Assembly (NCBI GenBank): GCA_031769625.1
Contig: JAUIMM010000696.1
Coordinates: forward strand, 744,001 to 808,000
Direction of reading: 5' to 3'
Length of the DNA: 64,000 nucleotides
Origin: Taudactylus pleione
Lineage: Eukaryota > Chordata > Amphibia > Anura > Myobatrachidae
This document shows positions 50,310 to 63,374 of the stretch, one piece after another. Position 1 is the first letter of the stretch. Every line of letters starts with the position of its first letter. Under the pieces are notes generated by a model. It was not told where the DNA came from and searched no databases. It saw only the letters and a program-made list of their open reading frames with translations. Made by a program: the position numbers and the translations under genes.

Positions 50310-51869
50310 CTTTAAATGCTTGCAGTTATCGATCCATGTGGTCTACAATTATAGGACTAGTATGACTGGAAAGAGCTTGTTCTGAGCTACATTGACACCA
50401 AATTTCGGGCCATTTTGACAGTAAGATGGTGTAGAAACAGCAGGTCAAAGAAAGTATTCCTAGGCTACTTTGGTCCACTTTAAGTCAATGGAGATTTTGA
50501 TTTGCTTTAAATGCTTGCAGTTATCGATCCATGTGGTCTACAATTATAGGACTAGTATGACTGGAAAGAGCTTGTTCTGAGTTACAATCACACAAAATTT
50601 CGGGCCATTTTGACAGTAAGGTGGTGTAGAAACTGCAGGTCAAAGAAAGTATTCCTAGACTACTTCGGTCCACTTTAAGTCAATGGAGATTTTTATTTGC
50701 TTTAAATGCTTGCAGTTATCCATCCATGTTGTCTACAATTATTGGATTAGTATGGCTGGAAAGAGCTTGTTCTGAGCTACATTGACACCAAATTTCGGGC
50801 CATTTTGATCAGAAGGTGGTGTAGAAACAGCAGGTCAAAGAAAGTATTCCTAGGCTACTTCGGTCCACTTTAAGTCAATGGAGATTTTTATTTGCTTTAA
50901 ATGCTTGCAGTTATCGATCCATGTGGTCTACAATTATAGGACTAGTATGACTGGAAAAAGCTTGTTCTGAGTTACAATCACACAAAATTTCGGGCCATTT
51001 TGACAGTAAGGTGGTGTAGAAACAGCAGGTCTAAAAAAGGGTTCCTAGGCTCCTTCGGTCCACTTTAAGTCAATGGAGATTATTATTTGCATTAAATGCT
51101 TGCAGTTATCCATCCATGTGGTCTACAATTATTGGATTAGTATGGCTGGAAAGAGCTTGTTCTGAGCTACATTGACACCAAATTTTGGGCCATTTTGACA
51201 GAAAGGTGGTGTAGAAACAACAGGTCAAAGAAAGTATTCCTAGGCTACTTCGGTCCACTTTAAGTCAATGGAGATTTTTATTTGCTTTAAATGCTTGCAG
51301 TTATCGATCCATGTGGTCTACAATTATAGAACTGGTATGACTGGGAAGAGCTTGTTCTGAGTTACAATCACACAAAATTTGGGGCCATTTTGACAGTAAG
51401 GTGGTGTAGAAACAGCAGGTCAAAGAAAGGGTTCCTAGGCTACTTCGGTCCACTTTAAGTCAATGGAGATTTTTATTTGCTTTAAATGCTTGCAGTTATC
51501 CATCCATGTGGTCTACAATTATTGGATTAGTATGGCTGGAAAGAGCTTGTTCTGAGCTACATTGACACCAAATTTTGGGCCATTTTGACAGAAAGGTGGT
51601 GTAGAAACAACAGGTCAAAGAAAGTATTCCTAGGCTACTTCGGTCCACTTTAAGTCAATGGAGATTTTTATTTGCTTTAAATGCTTGCAGTTATCGATCC
51701 ATGTGGTCTACAATTATAGAACTAGTATGACTGGGAATAGCTTGTTCTGAGTTACAATCACACAAAATTTCTGGCCAATTTGACAGTAAGGTGGTGTAGA
51801 AACAGCAGGTTAAAGAAAGTATTCCTAGGCTACTTCGGTCCACTTTAAGTCAATGGAGATTTTAATTTG
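50310..51869. repeat. Third HOR family, copy 2 (8 monomers, 1560 bp)
   Basis: Order: mA mB mC mJ mK, an mL/mR hybrid, mK mL2. Compared with copy 1 it lacks three monomers (mN-mQ-mR plus the exchange point). It shares the private word aactgcagg in mB (50505) with copy 3 (52065), so copies 2 and 3 are sisters and the three-monomer loss occurred after they separated or during the event that made them. Confidence 0.86.
51285..51479. repeat. Hybrid mL/mR monomer marking a three-monomer deletion
   Basis: The front is mL of the third family (actggtatg, atttgggg, gggttcc). The tail is that of mR (ctacttcgg, tttttatttg), followed by mK. In copies 1, 3 and 5 the order here is mL-mN-mQ-mR-mK. The switch lies in the shared stretch at about positions 147-157 (51431-51441). 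The loss is 585 bp, exactly three monomers. Confidence 0.87.
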
Positions 51870-54794
51870 CTTTAAATGCTTGCAGTTATCGATCCATGTG
51901 GTCTACAATTATAGGACTAGTATGACTGGAAAGAGCTTGTTCTGAGCTACATTGACACCAAATTTCGGGCCATTTTGACAGTAAGATGGTGTAGAAACAG
52001 CAGGTCAAAGAAAGTATTCCTAGGCTACTTTGGTCCACTTTAAGTCAATGGAGATTTTGATTTGCTTTAAATGCTTGCAGTTATCGATCCATGTGGTCTA
52101 CAATTATAGGACTAGTATGACTGGAAAGAGCTTGTTCTGAGTTACAATCACACAAAATTTCGGGCCATTTTGACAGTAAGGTGGTGTAGAAACTGCAGGT
52201 CAAAGAAAGTATTCCTAGACTACTTCGGTCCACTTTAAGTCAATGGAGATTTTTATTTGCTTTAAATGCTTGCAGTTATCCATCCATGTTGTCTACAATT
52301 ATTGGATTAGTATGGCTGGAAAGAGCTTGTTCTGAGCTACATTGACACCAAATTTCGGGCCATTTTGATCAGAAGGTGGTGTAGAAACAGCAGGTCAAAG
52401 AAAGTATTCCTAGGCTACTTCGGTCCACTTTAAGTCAATGGAGATTTTTATTTGCTTTAAATGCTTGCAGTTATCGATCCATGTGGTCTACAATTATAGG
52501 ACTAGTATGACTGGAAAAAGCTTGTTCTGAGTTACAATCACACAAAATTTCGGGCCATTTTGACAGTAAGGTGGTGTAGAAACAGCAGGTCTAAAAAAGG
52601 GTTCCTAGGCTCCTTCGGTCCACTTTAAGTCAATGGAGATTATTATTTGCATTAAATGCTTGCAGTTATCCATCCATGTGGTCTACAATTATTGGATTAG
52701 TATGGCTGGAAAGAGCTTGTTCTGAGCTACATTGACACCAAATTTTGGGCCATTTTGACAGAAAGGTGGTGTAGAAACAACAGGTCAAAGAAAGTATTCC
52801 TAGGCTACTTCGGTCCACTTTAAGTCAATGGAGATTTTTATTTGCTTTAAATGCTTGCAGTTATCGATCCATGTGGTCTACAATTATAGAACTGGTATGA
52901 CAGGGAAGAGCTTGTTCTGAGTTACAATCACACAAAATTTGGGGCCATTTTGACAGTAAGGTGGTGTAGAAACAGCAGGTCAAAGAAAGGGTTCCTAGGC
53001 TCCTTCGCTCCACTTTAAGTCAATGGAGATTTTAATTTGCTTTAAATGCTTGCAGTTATCGATCCATGTGGTCTACAGATATAGGACTAGTATGGCTGGA
53101 AAGAACTTGTTCTGAGCTACATTGACACCTAATTTCAGGCCATTTTGACAGTAAGGTGGTGTAGAAACAGCAGGTCAAAGAAAGTATTCCTAGGCTACTT
53201 TGGTCCACTTTAAGTCAATGGAGATTTTGATTTGCTTTAAATGCTTGCAGTTATCGATCCATGTGGTCTACAATTATAGGACTAGTATGACTGGAAAGAG
53301 CTTGTTCTGAGCTACATTGACACCAAATTTCGGGCCATTTTGATCAGAAGGTGGTGTAGAAACAGCAGGTTTAAGAAAGTATTCCTAGGCTACTTCGGTC
53401 CACTTTAAGTCAATGGAGATTTTAATTTGCTTTAAATGCTTGCAGTTATCGATCCATGTGGTCTACAATTATAGGACTAGTATGACTGGAAAGAGCTTGT
53501 TCTGAGTTACAATCACACAAAATTTTGGGCCATTTTGACAGTAAGGTGGTGTAGAAACAGCAGGTCAAAGAAAGTATTCCTAGGCTACTTCGGTCCACTT
53601 TAAGTCAATGGAGATTTTTATTTGCTTTAAATGCTTGCAGTTATCCATCCATGTGGTCTACAATTATTGGATTAGTATGGCTGGAAAGAGCTTGTTCTGA
53701 GCTACATTGACACCAAATTTTGGGCCATTTTGACAGAAAGGTGGTGTAGAAACAACAGGTCAAAGAAAGTATTCCTAGGCTACTTCGGTCCACTTTAAGT
53801 CAATGGAGATTTTTATTTGCTTTAAATGCTTGCAGTTATCGATCCATGTGGTCTACAATTATAGAACTAGTATGACTGGGAATAGCTTGTTCTGAGTTAC
53901 AATCACACAAAATTTTGGGCCATTTTGACAGTAAGGTGGTGTAGAAACAGCAGGTCAAAGAAAGGGTTCCTAGGCTCCTTCGCTGCACTTTAAGTCAATG
54001 GAGATTTTAATTTGCTTTAAATGCTTGCAGTTATCGATCCATGTGGTCTACAGATATAGGACTAGTATGGCTGGAAAGAACTTGTTCTGAGCTACATTGA
54101 CACCTAATTTCAGGCCATTTTGACAGTAAGGTGGTGTAGAAACAGCAGGTCAAAGAAAGTACTCCTAGGCTACTTTGGTCCACTTTAAGTCAATGGAGAT
54201 TTTGATTTGCTTTAAATGCTTGCAGTTATCGATCCATGTGGTCTACAATTATTGGATTAGTATGGCTGGAAAGAGCTTGTTCTGAGCTACATTGACACCA
54301 AATTTCGGGCCATTTTGATCAGAAGGTGGTGTAGAAACAGCAGGTCAAAGAAAGTATTCCTAGGCTACTTCGGTCCACTTTAAGTCAATGGAGATTTTTA
54401 TTTGCTTTAAATGCTTGCAGTTATCGATCCATGTGGTCTACAATTATAGGACTAGTATGACTGGAAAAAGCTTGTTCTGAGTTACAATCACACAAAATTT
54501 CGGGCCATTTTGACAGTAAGGTGGTGTAGAAACAGCAGGTCAAAGAAAGGGTTCCTAGGCTCCTTCGCTCCACTTTAAGTCAATGGAGATTTTGATTTGA
54601 TTTAAATGCTTGCAGTTATCGATCCATGTGGTCTACAATTATAGGACTAGTATGGCTGGAAAGTGCTTGTTCTGAGCTACATTGACACCAAATTTCGGGC
54701 CATTTTGATCAGAAGGTGGTGTAGAAACAGCAGGTCAAAGAAAGTATTCCTAGGCTACTTCGGTCCACTTTAAGTCAATGGAGATTTTTATTTG

Positions 54795-54989
54795 CTTTAA
54801 ATGCTTGCAGTTATCGATCCATGTGGTCTACAATTATAGGACTAGTATGACTGGAAAAAGCTTGTTCTGAGTTACAATCACACAAAATTTCGGGCCATTT
54901 TGACAGTAAGGTGGTGTAGAAACAGCAGGTCTAAAAAAGGGTTCCTAGGCTCCTTCGGTCCACTTTAAGTCAATGGAGATTTTTATTTA
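54795..54989. repeat. mJ monomer with mK tail (mK skipped)
   Basis: mJ normally ends ttattatttg and is followed by mK. Here an mJ body (gtctaaaaaag, ctccttcggt) ends tttttattta and is followed by the mL with ggtttac at 54990. The exchange with the mK end lies in the near-invariant block at about 166-186. The tail g-to-a change is private. The hybrid at 61815 has the same mJ-with-mK-tail end, so this loss of one monomer predates the duplication of the segment. Confidence 0.78.
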
Positions 54990-55964
54990 CTTTAAATGCT
55001 TGCAGTTATCGATCCATGTGGTTTACAATTATAGAACTAGTATGACTGGGAAGAGCTTGTTCTGAGTTACAATCACACAAAATTTTGGGCCATTTTGACA
55101 GTAAGGTGGTGTAGAAACAGCAGGTCAAAGAAAGGGTTCCTAGGCTCCTTCGCTCCACTTTAAGTCAATGGAGATTTTAATTTGCTTTAAATGCTTGCAG
55201 TTATCGATCCATGTGGTCTACAGATATAGGACTAGTATGGCTGGAAAGAACTTGTTCTGAGCTACATTGACACCTAAGTTCAGGCCATTTTGACAGTAAG
55301 GTGGTGTAGAAACAGCAGGTCAAAGAAAGTATTCCTAGGCTACTTTGGTCCACTTTAAGTCAATGGAGATTTTGATTTGCTTTAAATGCTTGCAGTTATC
55401 GATCCTTGTGGTCTATAATTATAGGTCTAGTATGACTGGAAAGAGCTTGTTCTGAGTTACAATCACACAAAATTTTGGGCCATTTTGACAGTAAGGTGGT
55501 GTAGAAACAGCAGGTCAAAGAAAGTATTCCTAGGCTACTTTGGTCCACTTTAAGTCAATGGAGATTTTTATTTGCTTTAAATGCTTGCAGTTATCCATCC
55601 ATGTGGTCTACAATTATTGGATTAGTATGGCTGGAAAGAGCTTGTTCTGAGCTACATTGACACCAAATTTTTGGCCATTTTGACAGAAAGGTGGTGTAGA
55701 AACAACAGGTCAAAGAAAGTATTCCTAGGCTACTTCGGTCCACTTTAAGTCAATGGAGATTTTTATTTGCTTTAAATGCTTGCAGTTATCGATCCATGTG
55801 GTCTACAATTATAGAACTAGTATGACTGGGAATAGCTTGTTCTGAGTTACAATCACACAAAATTTTGGGCCATTTTGACAGTAAGGTGGTGTAGAAACAG
55901 CAGGTCAAAGAAAGGGTTCCTAGGCTCCTTCGCTCCACTTTAAGTCAATGGAGATTTTAATTTG

Positions 55965-56159
55965 CTTTAAATGCTTGCAGTTATCGATCCATGTGGTCTA
56001 CAGATATAGGACTAGTATGGCTGGAAAGAACTTGTTCTGAGCTACATTGACACCTAATTTCAGGCCATTTTGACAGAAAGGTGGTGTAGAAACAACAGGT
56101 CAAAGAAAGTATTCCTAGGCTACTTCGGTCCACTTTAAGTCAATGGAGATTTTTATTTG
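55965..56159. repeat. Hybrid mN/mK monomer (copy at 62985)
   Basis: The front is mN (cagatatagg, aagaacttg, tttcagg); the rear is mK (cagaaagg, aacaacagg, ctacttcgg). It is followed by mL2. The same hybrid occurs at 62985-63179 with a private change to agcaacagg. Both follow mW-mK-mL1, so the copies are inherited together. Confidence 0.84.
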
Positions 56160-57134
56160 CTTTAAATGCTTGCAGTTATCGATCCATGTGGTCTACAATT
56201 ATAGAACTAGTATGACTGGGAATAGCTTGTTCTGAGTTACAATCACACAAAATTTCTGGCCAATTTGACAGTAAGGTGGTGTAGAAACAGCAGGTTAAAG
56301 AAAGTATTCCTAGGCTACTTCGGTCCACTTTAAGTCAATGGAGATTTTTATTTGCTTTAAATGCTTGCAGTTATCGATCCATGTGGTCTACAATTATAGA
56401 ACTGGTATGACTGGGAAGAGCTTGTTCTGAGTTACAATCACACAAAATTTGGGGCCATTTTGACAGTAAGGTGGTGTAGAAACAGCAGGTCAAAGAAAGG
56501 GTTCCTAGGCTCCTTCGCTCCACTTTAAGTCAATGGAGATTTTAATTTGCTTTAAATGCTTGCAGTTATCGATCCATGTGGTCTACAGATATAGGACTAG
56601 TATGGCTGGAAAGAACTTGTTCTGAGCTACATTGACACCTAATTTCAGGCCATTTTGACAGTAAGGTGGTGTAGAAACAGCAGGTCAAAGAAAGTATTCC
56701 TAGGCTACTTCGGTCCACTTTAAGTCAATGGAGATTTTTATTTGCTTTAAATGCTTGCAGTTATCCATCCATGTGGTCTACAATTATTGGATTAGTATGG
56801 CTGGAAAGAGCTTGTTCTGAGCTACATTGACACCAAATTTTGGGCCATTTTGACAGAAAGGTGGTGTAGAAACAACAGGTCAAAGAAAGTATTCCTAGGC
56901 TACTTCGGTCCACTTTAAGTCAATGGAGATTTTTATTTGCTTTAAATGCTTGCAGTTATCGATCAATGTGGTCTACAATTATAGAACTAGTATGACTGGG
57001 AATAGCTTGTTCTGAGTTACAATCACACAAAATTTCTGGCCAATTTGACAGTAAGGTGGTGTAGAAACAGCAGGTTAAAGAAAGTATTCCTAGGCTACTT
57101 CGGTCCACTTTAAGTCAATGGAGATTTTAATTTG

Positions 57135-59084
57135 CTTTAAATGCTTGCAGTTATCGATCCATGTGGTCTACAATTATAGGACTAGTATGACTGGAAAGAG
57201 CTTGTTCTGAGCTACATTGACACCAAATTTCGGGCCATTTTGACAGTAAGATGGTGTAGAAACAGCAGGTCAAAGAAAGTATTCCTAGGCTACTTTGGTC
57301 CACTTTAAGTCAATGGAGATTTTGATTTGCTTTAAATGCTTGCAGTTATCGATCCATGTGGTCTACAATTATAGGACTAGTATGACTGGAAAGAGCTTGT
57401 TCTGAGTTACAATCACACAAAATTTCGGGCCATTTTGACAGTAAGGTGGTGTAGAAACAGCAGGTCAAAGAAAGTATTCCTAGACTACTTCGGTCCACTT
57501 TAAGTCAATGGAGATTTTTATTTGCTTTAAATGCTTGCAGTTATCCATCCATGTTGTCTACAATTATTGGATTAGTATGGCTGGAAAGAGCTTGTTCTGA
57601 GCTACATTGACACCAAATTTCGGGCCATTTTGATCAGAAGGTGGTGTAGAAACAGCAGGTCAAAGAAAGTATTCCTAGGCTACTTCGGTCCACTTTAAGT
57701 CAATGGAGATTTTTATTTGCTTTAAATGCTTGCAGTTATCGATCCATGTGGTCTACAATTATAGGACTAGTATGACTGGAAAAAGCTTGTTCTGAGTTAC
57801 AATCACACAAAATTTCGGGCCATTTTGACAGTAAGGTGGTGTAGAAACAGCAGGTCTAAAAAAGGGTTCCTAGGCTCCTTCGGTCCACTTTAAGTCAATG
57901 GAGATTATTATTTGCATTAAATGCTTGCAGTTATCCATCCATGTGGTCTACAATTATTGGATTAGTATGGCTGGAAAGAGCTTGTTCTGAGCTACATTGA
58001 CACCAAATTTTGGGCCATTTTGACAGAAAGGTGGTGTAGAAACAACAGGTCAAAGAAAGTATTCCTAGGCTACTTCGGTCCACTTTAAGTCAATGGAGAT
58101 TTTTATTTGCTTTAAATGCTTGCAGTTATCGATCCATGTGGTCTACAATTATAGAACTGGTATGACTGGGAAGAGCTTGTTCTGAGTTACAATCACACAA
58201 AATTTGGGGCCATTTTGACAGTAAGGTGGTGTAGAAACAGCAGGTCAAAGAAAGGGTTCCTAGGCTCCTTCGCTCCACTTTAAGTCAATGGAGATTTTAA
58301 TTTGCTTTAAATGCTTGCAGTTATCGATCCATGTGGTCTACAGATATAGGACTAGTATGGCTGGAAAGAACTTGTTCTGAGCTACATTGACACCAAATTT
58401 CGGGCCATTTTGATCAGAAGGTGGTGTAGAAACAGCAGGTTTAAGAAAGTATTCCTAGGCTACTTCGGTCCACTTTAAGTCAATGGAGATTTTAATTTGC
58501 TTTAAATGCTTGCAGTTATCGATCCATGTGGTCTACAATTATAGGACTAGTATGACTGGAAAGAGCTTGTTCTGAGTTACAATCACACAAAATTTTGGGC
58601 CATTTTGACAGTAAGGTGGTGTAGAAACAGCAGGTCAAAGAAAGTATTCCTAGGCTACTTCGGTCCACTTTAAGTCAATGGAGATTTTTATTTGCTTTAA
58701 ATGCTTGCAGTTATCCATCCATGTGGTCTACAATTATTGGATTAGTATGGCTGGAAAGAGCTTGTTCTGAGCTACATTGACACCAAATTTTGGGCCATTT
58801 TGACAGAAAGGTGGTGTAGAAACAACAGGTCAAAGAAAGTATTCCTAGGCTACTTCGGTCCACTTTAAGTCAATGGAGATTTTTATTTGCTTTAAATGCT
58901 TGCAGTTATCGATCCATGTGGTCTACAATTATAGAACTAGTATGACTGGGAATAGCTTGTTCTGAGTTACAATCACACAAAATTTCTGGCCAATTTGACA
59001 GTAAGGTGGTGTAGAAACAGCAGGTTAAAGAAAGTATTCCTAGGCTACTTCGGTCCACTTTAAGTCAATGGAGATTTTAATTTG
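57135..59084. repeat. Third HOR family, copy 4 (10 monomers, 1950 bp)
   Basis: Order: mA mB mC mJ mK mL, an mN/mQ hybrid, mR mK mL2. It equals copy 1 with one monomer fewer because mN and mQ are fused at 58305. Copy 5 starts 1950 bp downstream at 59085. Confidence 0.87.
58305..58499. repeat. Hybrid mN/mQ monomer marking a one-monomer deletion
   Basis: The front is mN (cagatatagg, atggctgg, aagaacttg); the rear is mQ (caccaaatttcggg, gatcag, ggtttaag). The parents occur as adjacent separate monomers at 49335-49724, 53040-53429 and 60255-60644. The switch lies between about positions 66 and 91. Length stays 195 bp. Confidence 0.87.
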
Positions 59085-62000
59085 CTTTAAATGCTTGCAG
59101 TTATCGATCCATGTGGTCTACAATTATAGGACTAGTATGACTGGAAAGAGCTTGTTCTGAGCTACATTGACACCAAATTTCGGGCCATTTTGACAGTAAG
59201 ATGGTGTAGAAACAGCAGGTCAAAGAAAGTATTCCTAGGCTACTTTGGTCCACTTTAAGTCAATGGAGATTTTGATTTGCTTTAAATGCTTGCAGTTATC
59301 GATCCATGTGGTCTACAATTATAGGACTAGTATGACTGGAAAGAGCTTGTTCTGAGTTACAATCACACAAAATTTCGGGCCATTTTGACAGTAAGGTGGT
59401 GTAGAAACAGCAGGTCAAAGAAAGTATTCCTAGACTACTTCGGTCCACTTTAAGTCAATGGAGATTTTTATTTGCTTTAAATGCTTGCAGTTATCCATCC
59501 ATGTTGTCTACAATTATTGGATTAGTATGGCTGGAAAGAGCTTGTTCTGAGCTACATTGACACCAAATTTCGGGCCATTTTGATCAAAAGGTGGTGTAGA
59601 AACAGCAGGTCAAAGAAAGTATTCCTAGGCTACTTCGGTCCACTTTAAGTCAATGGAGATTTTTATTTGCTTTAAATGCTTGCAGTTATCGATCCATGTG
59701 GTCTACAATTATAGGACTAGTATGACTGGAAAAAGCTTGTTCTGAGTTACAATCACACAAAATTTCGGGCCATTTTGACAGTAAGGTGGTGTAGAAACAG
59801 CAGGTCTAAAAAAGGGTTCCTAGGCTCCTTCGGTCCACTTTAAGTCAATGGAGATTATTATTTGCATTAAATGCTTGCAGTTATCCATCCATGTGGTCTA
59901 CAATTATTGGATTAGTATGGCTGGAAAGAGCTTGTTCTGAGCTACATTGACACCAAATTTTGGGCCATTTTGACAGAAAGGTGGTGTAGAAACAACAGGT
60001 CAAAGAAAGTATTCCTAGGCTACTTCGGTCCACTTTAAGTCAATGGAGATTTTTATTTGCTTTAAATGCTTGCAGTTATCGATCCATGTGGTCTACAATT
60101 ATAGAACTGGTATGACTGGGAAGAGCTTGTTCTGAGTTACAATCACACAAAATTTGGGGCCATTTTGACAGTAAGGTGGTGTAGAAACAGCAGGTCAAAG
60201 AAAGGGTTCCTAGGCTCCTTCGCTCCACTTTAAGTCAATGGAGATTTTAATTTGCTTTAAATGCTTGCAGTTATCGATCCATGTGGTCTACAGATATAGG
60301 ACTAGTATGGCTGGAAAGAACTTGTTCTGAGCTACATTGACACCTAATTTCAGGCCATTTTGACAGTAAGGTGGTGTAGAAACAGCAGGTCAAAGAAAGT
60401 ATTCCTAGGCTACTTTGGTCCACTTTAAGTCAATGGAGATTTTGATTTGCTTTAAATGCTTGCAGTTATCGATCCATGTGGTCTACAATTATAGGACTAG
60501 TATGACTGGAAAGAGCTTGTTCTGAGCTACATTGACACCAAATTTCGGGCCATTTTGATCAGAAGGTGGTGTAGAAACAGCAGGTTTAAGAAAGTATTCC
60601 TAGGCTACTTCGGTCCACTTTAAGTCAATGGAGATTTTAATTTGCTTTAAATGCTTGCAGTTATCGATCCATGTGGTCTACAATTATAGGACTAGTATGA
60701 CTGGAAAGAGCTTGTTCTGAGTTACAATCACACAAAATTTTGGGCCATTTTGACAGTAAGGTGGTGTAGAAACAGCAGGTCAAAGAAAGTATTCCTAGGC
60801 TACTTCGGTCCACTTTAAGTCAATGGAGATTTTTATTTGCTTTAAATGCTTGCAGTTATCCATCCATGTGGTCTACAATTATTGGATTAGTATGGCTGGA
60901 AAGAGCTTGTTCTGAGCTACATTGACACCAAATTTTGGGCCATTTTGACAGAAAGGTGGTGTAGAAACAACAGGTCAAAGAAAGTATTCCTAGGCTACTT
61001 TGGTCCACTTTAAGTCAATGGAGATTTTTATTTGCTTTAAATGCTTGCAGTTATCGATCCATGTGGTCTACAATTATAGAACTAGTATGACTGGGAATAG
61101 CTTGTTCTGAGTTACAATCACACAAAATTTTGGGCCATTTTGACAGTAAGGTGGTGTAGAAACAGCAGGTCAAAGAAAGGGTTCCTAGGCTCCTTCGCTG
61201 CACTTTAAGTCAATGGAGATTTTAATTTGCTTTAAATGCTTGCAGTTATCGATCCATGTGGTCTACAGATATAGGACTAGTATGGCTGGAAAGAACTTGT
61301 TCTGAGCTACATTGACACCTAATTTCAGGCCATTTTGACAGTAAGTTGGTGTAGAAACAGCAGGTCAAAGAAAGTACTCCTAGGCTACTTTGGTCCACTT
61401 TAAGTCAATGGAGATTTTGATTTGCTTTAAATGCTTGCAGTTATCGATCCATGTGGTCTACAATTATTGGATTAGTATGGCTGGAAAGAGCTTGTTCTGA
61501 GCTACATTGACACCAAATTTCGGGCCATTTTGATCAGAAGGTGGTGTAGAAACAGCAGGTCAAAGAAAGTATTCCTAGGCTACTTCGGTCCACTTTAAGT
61601 CAATGGAGATTTTTATTTGCTTTAAATGCTTGCAGTTATCGATCCATGTGGTCTACAATTATAGGACTAGTATGACTGGAAAAAGCTTGTTCTGAGTTAC
61701 AATCACACAAAATTTCGGGCCATTTTGACAGTAAGGTGGTGTAGAAACAGCAGGTCAAAGAAAGGGTTCCTAGGCTCCTTCGCTCCACTTTAAGTCAATG
61801 GAGATTTTGATTTGATTTAAATGCTTGCAGTTATCGATCCATGTGGTCTACAATTATAGGACTAGTATGACTGGAAAAAGCTTGTTCTGAGTTACAATCA
61901 CACAAAATTTCGGGCCATTTTGACAGTAAGGTGGTGTAGAAACAGCAGGTCTAAAAAAGGGTTCCTAGGCTCCTTCGGTCCACTTTAAGTCAATGGAGAT

Positions 62001-63374
62001 TTTTATTTGCTTTAAATGCTTGCAGTTATCGATCCATGTGGTTTACAATTATAGAACTAGTATGACTGGGAAGAGCTTGTTCTGAGTTACAATCACACAA
62101 AATTTTGGGCCATTTTGACAGTAAGGTGGTGTAGAAACAGCAGGTCAAAGAAAGGGTTCCTAGGCTCCTTCGCTCCACTTTAAGTCAATGGAGATTTTAA
62201 TTTGCTTTAAATGCTTGCAGTTATCGATCCATGTGGTCTACAGATATAGGACTAGTATGGCTGGAAAGAACTTGTTCTGAGCTACATTGACACCTAAGTT
62301 CAGGCCATTTTGACAGTAAGGTGGTGTAGAAACAGCAGGTCAAAGAAAGTATTCCTAGGCTACTTTGGTCCACTTTAAGTCAATGGAGATTTTGATTTGC
62401 TTTAAATGCTTGCAGTTATCGATCCTTGTGGTCTACAATTATAGGTCTAGTATGACTGGAAAGAGCTTGTTCTGAGTTACAATCACACAAAATTTTGGGC
62501 CATTTTGACAGTAAGGTGGTGTAGAAACAGCAGGTCAAAGAAAGTATTCCTAGGCTACTTTGGTCCACTTTAAGTCAATGGAGATTTTTATTTGCTTTAA
62601 ATGCTTGCAGTTATCCATCCATGTGGTCTACAATTATTGGATTAGTATGGCTGGAAAGAGCTTGTTCTGAGCTACATTGACACCAAATTTTTGGCCATTT
62701 TGACAGAAAGGTGGTGTAGAAACAACAGGTCAAAGAAAGTATTCCTAGGCTACTTCGGTCCACTTTAAGTCAATGGAGATTTTTATTTGCTTTAAATGCT
62801 TGCAGTTATCGATCCATGTGGTCTACAATTATAGAACTAGTATGACTGGGAATAGCTTGTTCTGAGTTACAATCACACAAAATTTTGGGCCATTTTGACA
62901 GTAAGGTGGTGTAGAAACAGCAGGTCAAAGAAAGGGTTCCTAGGCTCCTTCGCTCCACTTTAAGTCAATGGAGATTTTAATTTGCTTTAAATGCTTGCAG
63001 TTATCGATCCATGTGGTCTACAGATATAGGACTAGTATGGCTGGAAAGAACTTGTTCTGAGCTACATTGACACCTAATTTCAGGCCATTTTGACAGAAAG
63101 GTGGTGTAGAAGCAACAGGTCAAAGAAAGTATTCCTAGGCTACTTCGGTCCACTTTAAGTCAATGGAGATTTTTATTTGCTTTAAATGCTTGCAGTTATC
63201 GATCCATGTGGTCTACAATTATAGAACTAGTATGACTGGGAATAGCTTGTTCTGAGTTACAATCACACAAAATTTCTGGCCAATTTGACAGTAAGGTGGT
63301 GTAGAAACAGCAGGTTAAAGAAAGTATTCCTAGGCTACTTCGGTCCACTTTAAGTCAATGGAGATTTTAATTTG
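59085..63374. repeat. Third HOR family, copy 5 (22 monomers, 4290 bp)
   Basis: Order: mA mB mC mJ mK mL mN mQ mR mK mL1 mN1 mS mE, an mT/mJ hybrid, mL mN mW mK mL1, an mN/mK hybrid, mL2. It parallels copy 3 (offset 7215 bp, 37 monomers) from mA to mL2 but is one monomer shorter at the mT/mJ fusion. Private changes include gatcaaaagg at 59475 and gtaagttgg at 61230. Confidence 0.86.
61815..62009. repeat. Hybrid mT/mJ monomer marking a one-monomer deletion
   Basis: The first base block is mT (atttaaatg after a ttttgatttg tail). From about position 56 it is mJ (atgactgg, ggaaaaagc, gtctaaaaaag), and it ends in the mK-like tail seen at 54795. Copy 3 has mT and mJ as two monomers at 54600 and 54795. 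Length is 195 bp. Confidence 0.85.

Larger units (their letters stand above)
51870..57134. repeat. Third HOR family, copy 3 (27 monomers, 5265 bp)
   Basis: Order: mA mB mC mJ mK mL mN mQ mR mK mL1 mN1 mS mE mT mJ mL mN mW mK mL1, an mN/mK hybrid, mL2 mL mN mK mL2. After mR it carries the mK-mL1-mN1-mS-mE-mT run of the long family, so the third family includes long-family sequence. The mJ at 54795 has lost its usual tail (tttttattta in place of ttattatttg) and is followed by mL, not mK. The segment 53625-56354 reappears 7215 bp downstream. Confidence 0.85.
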
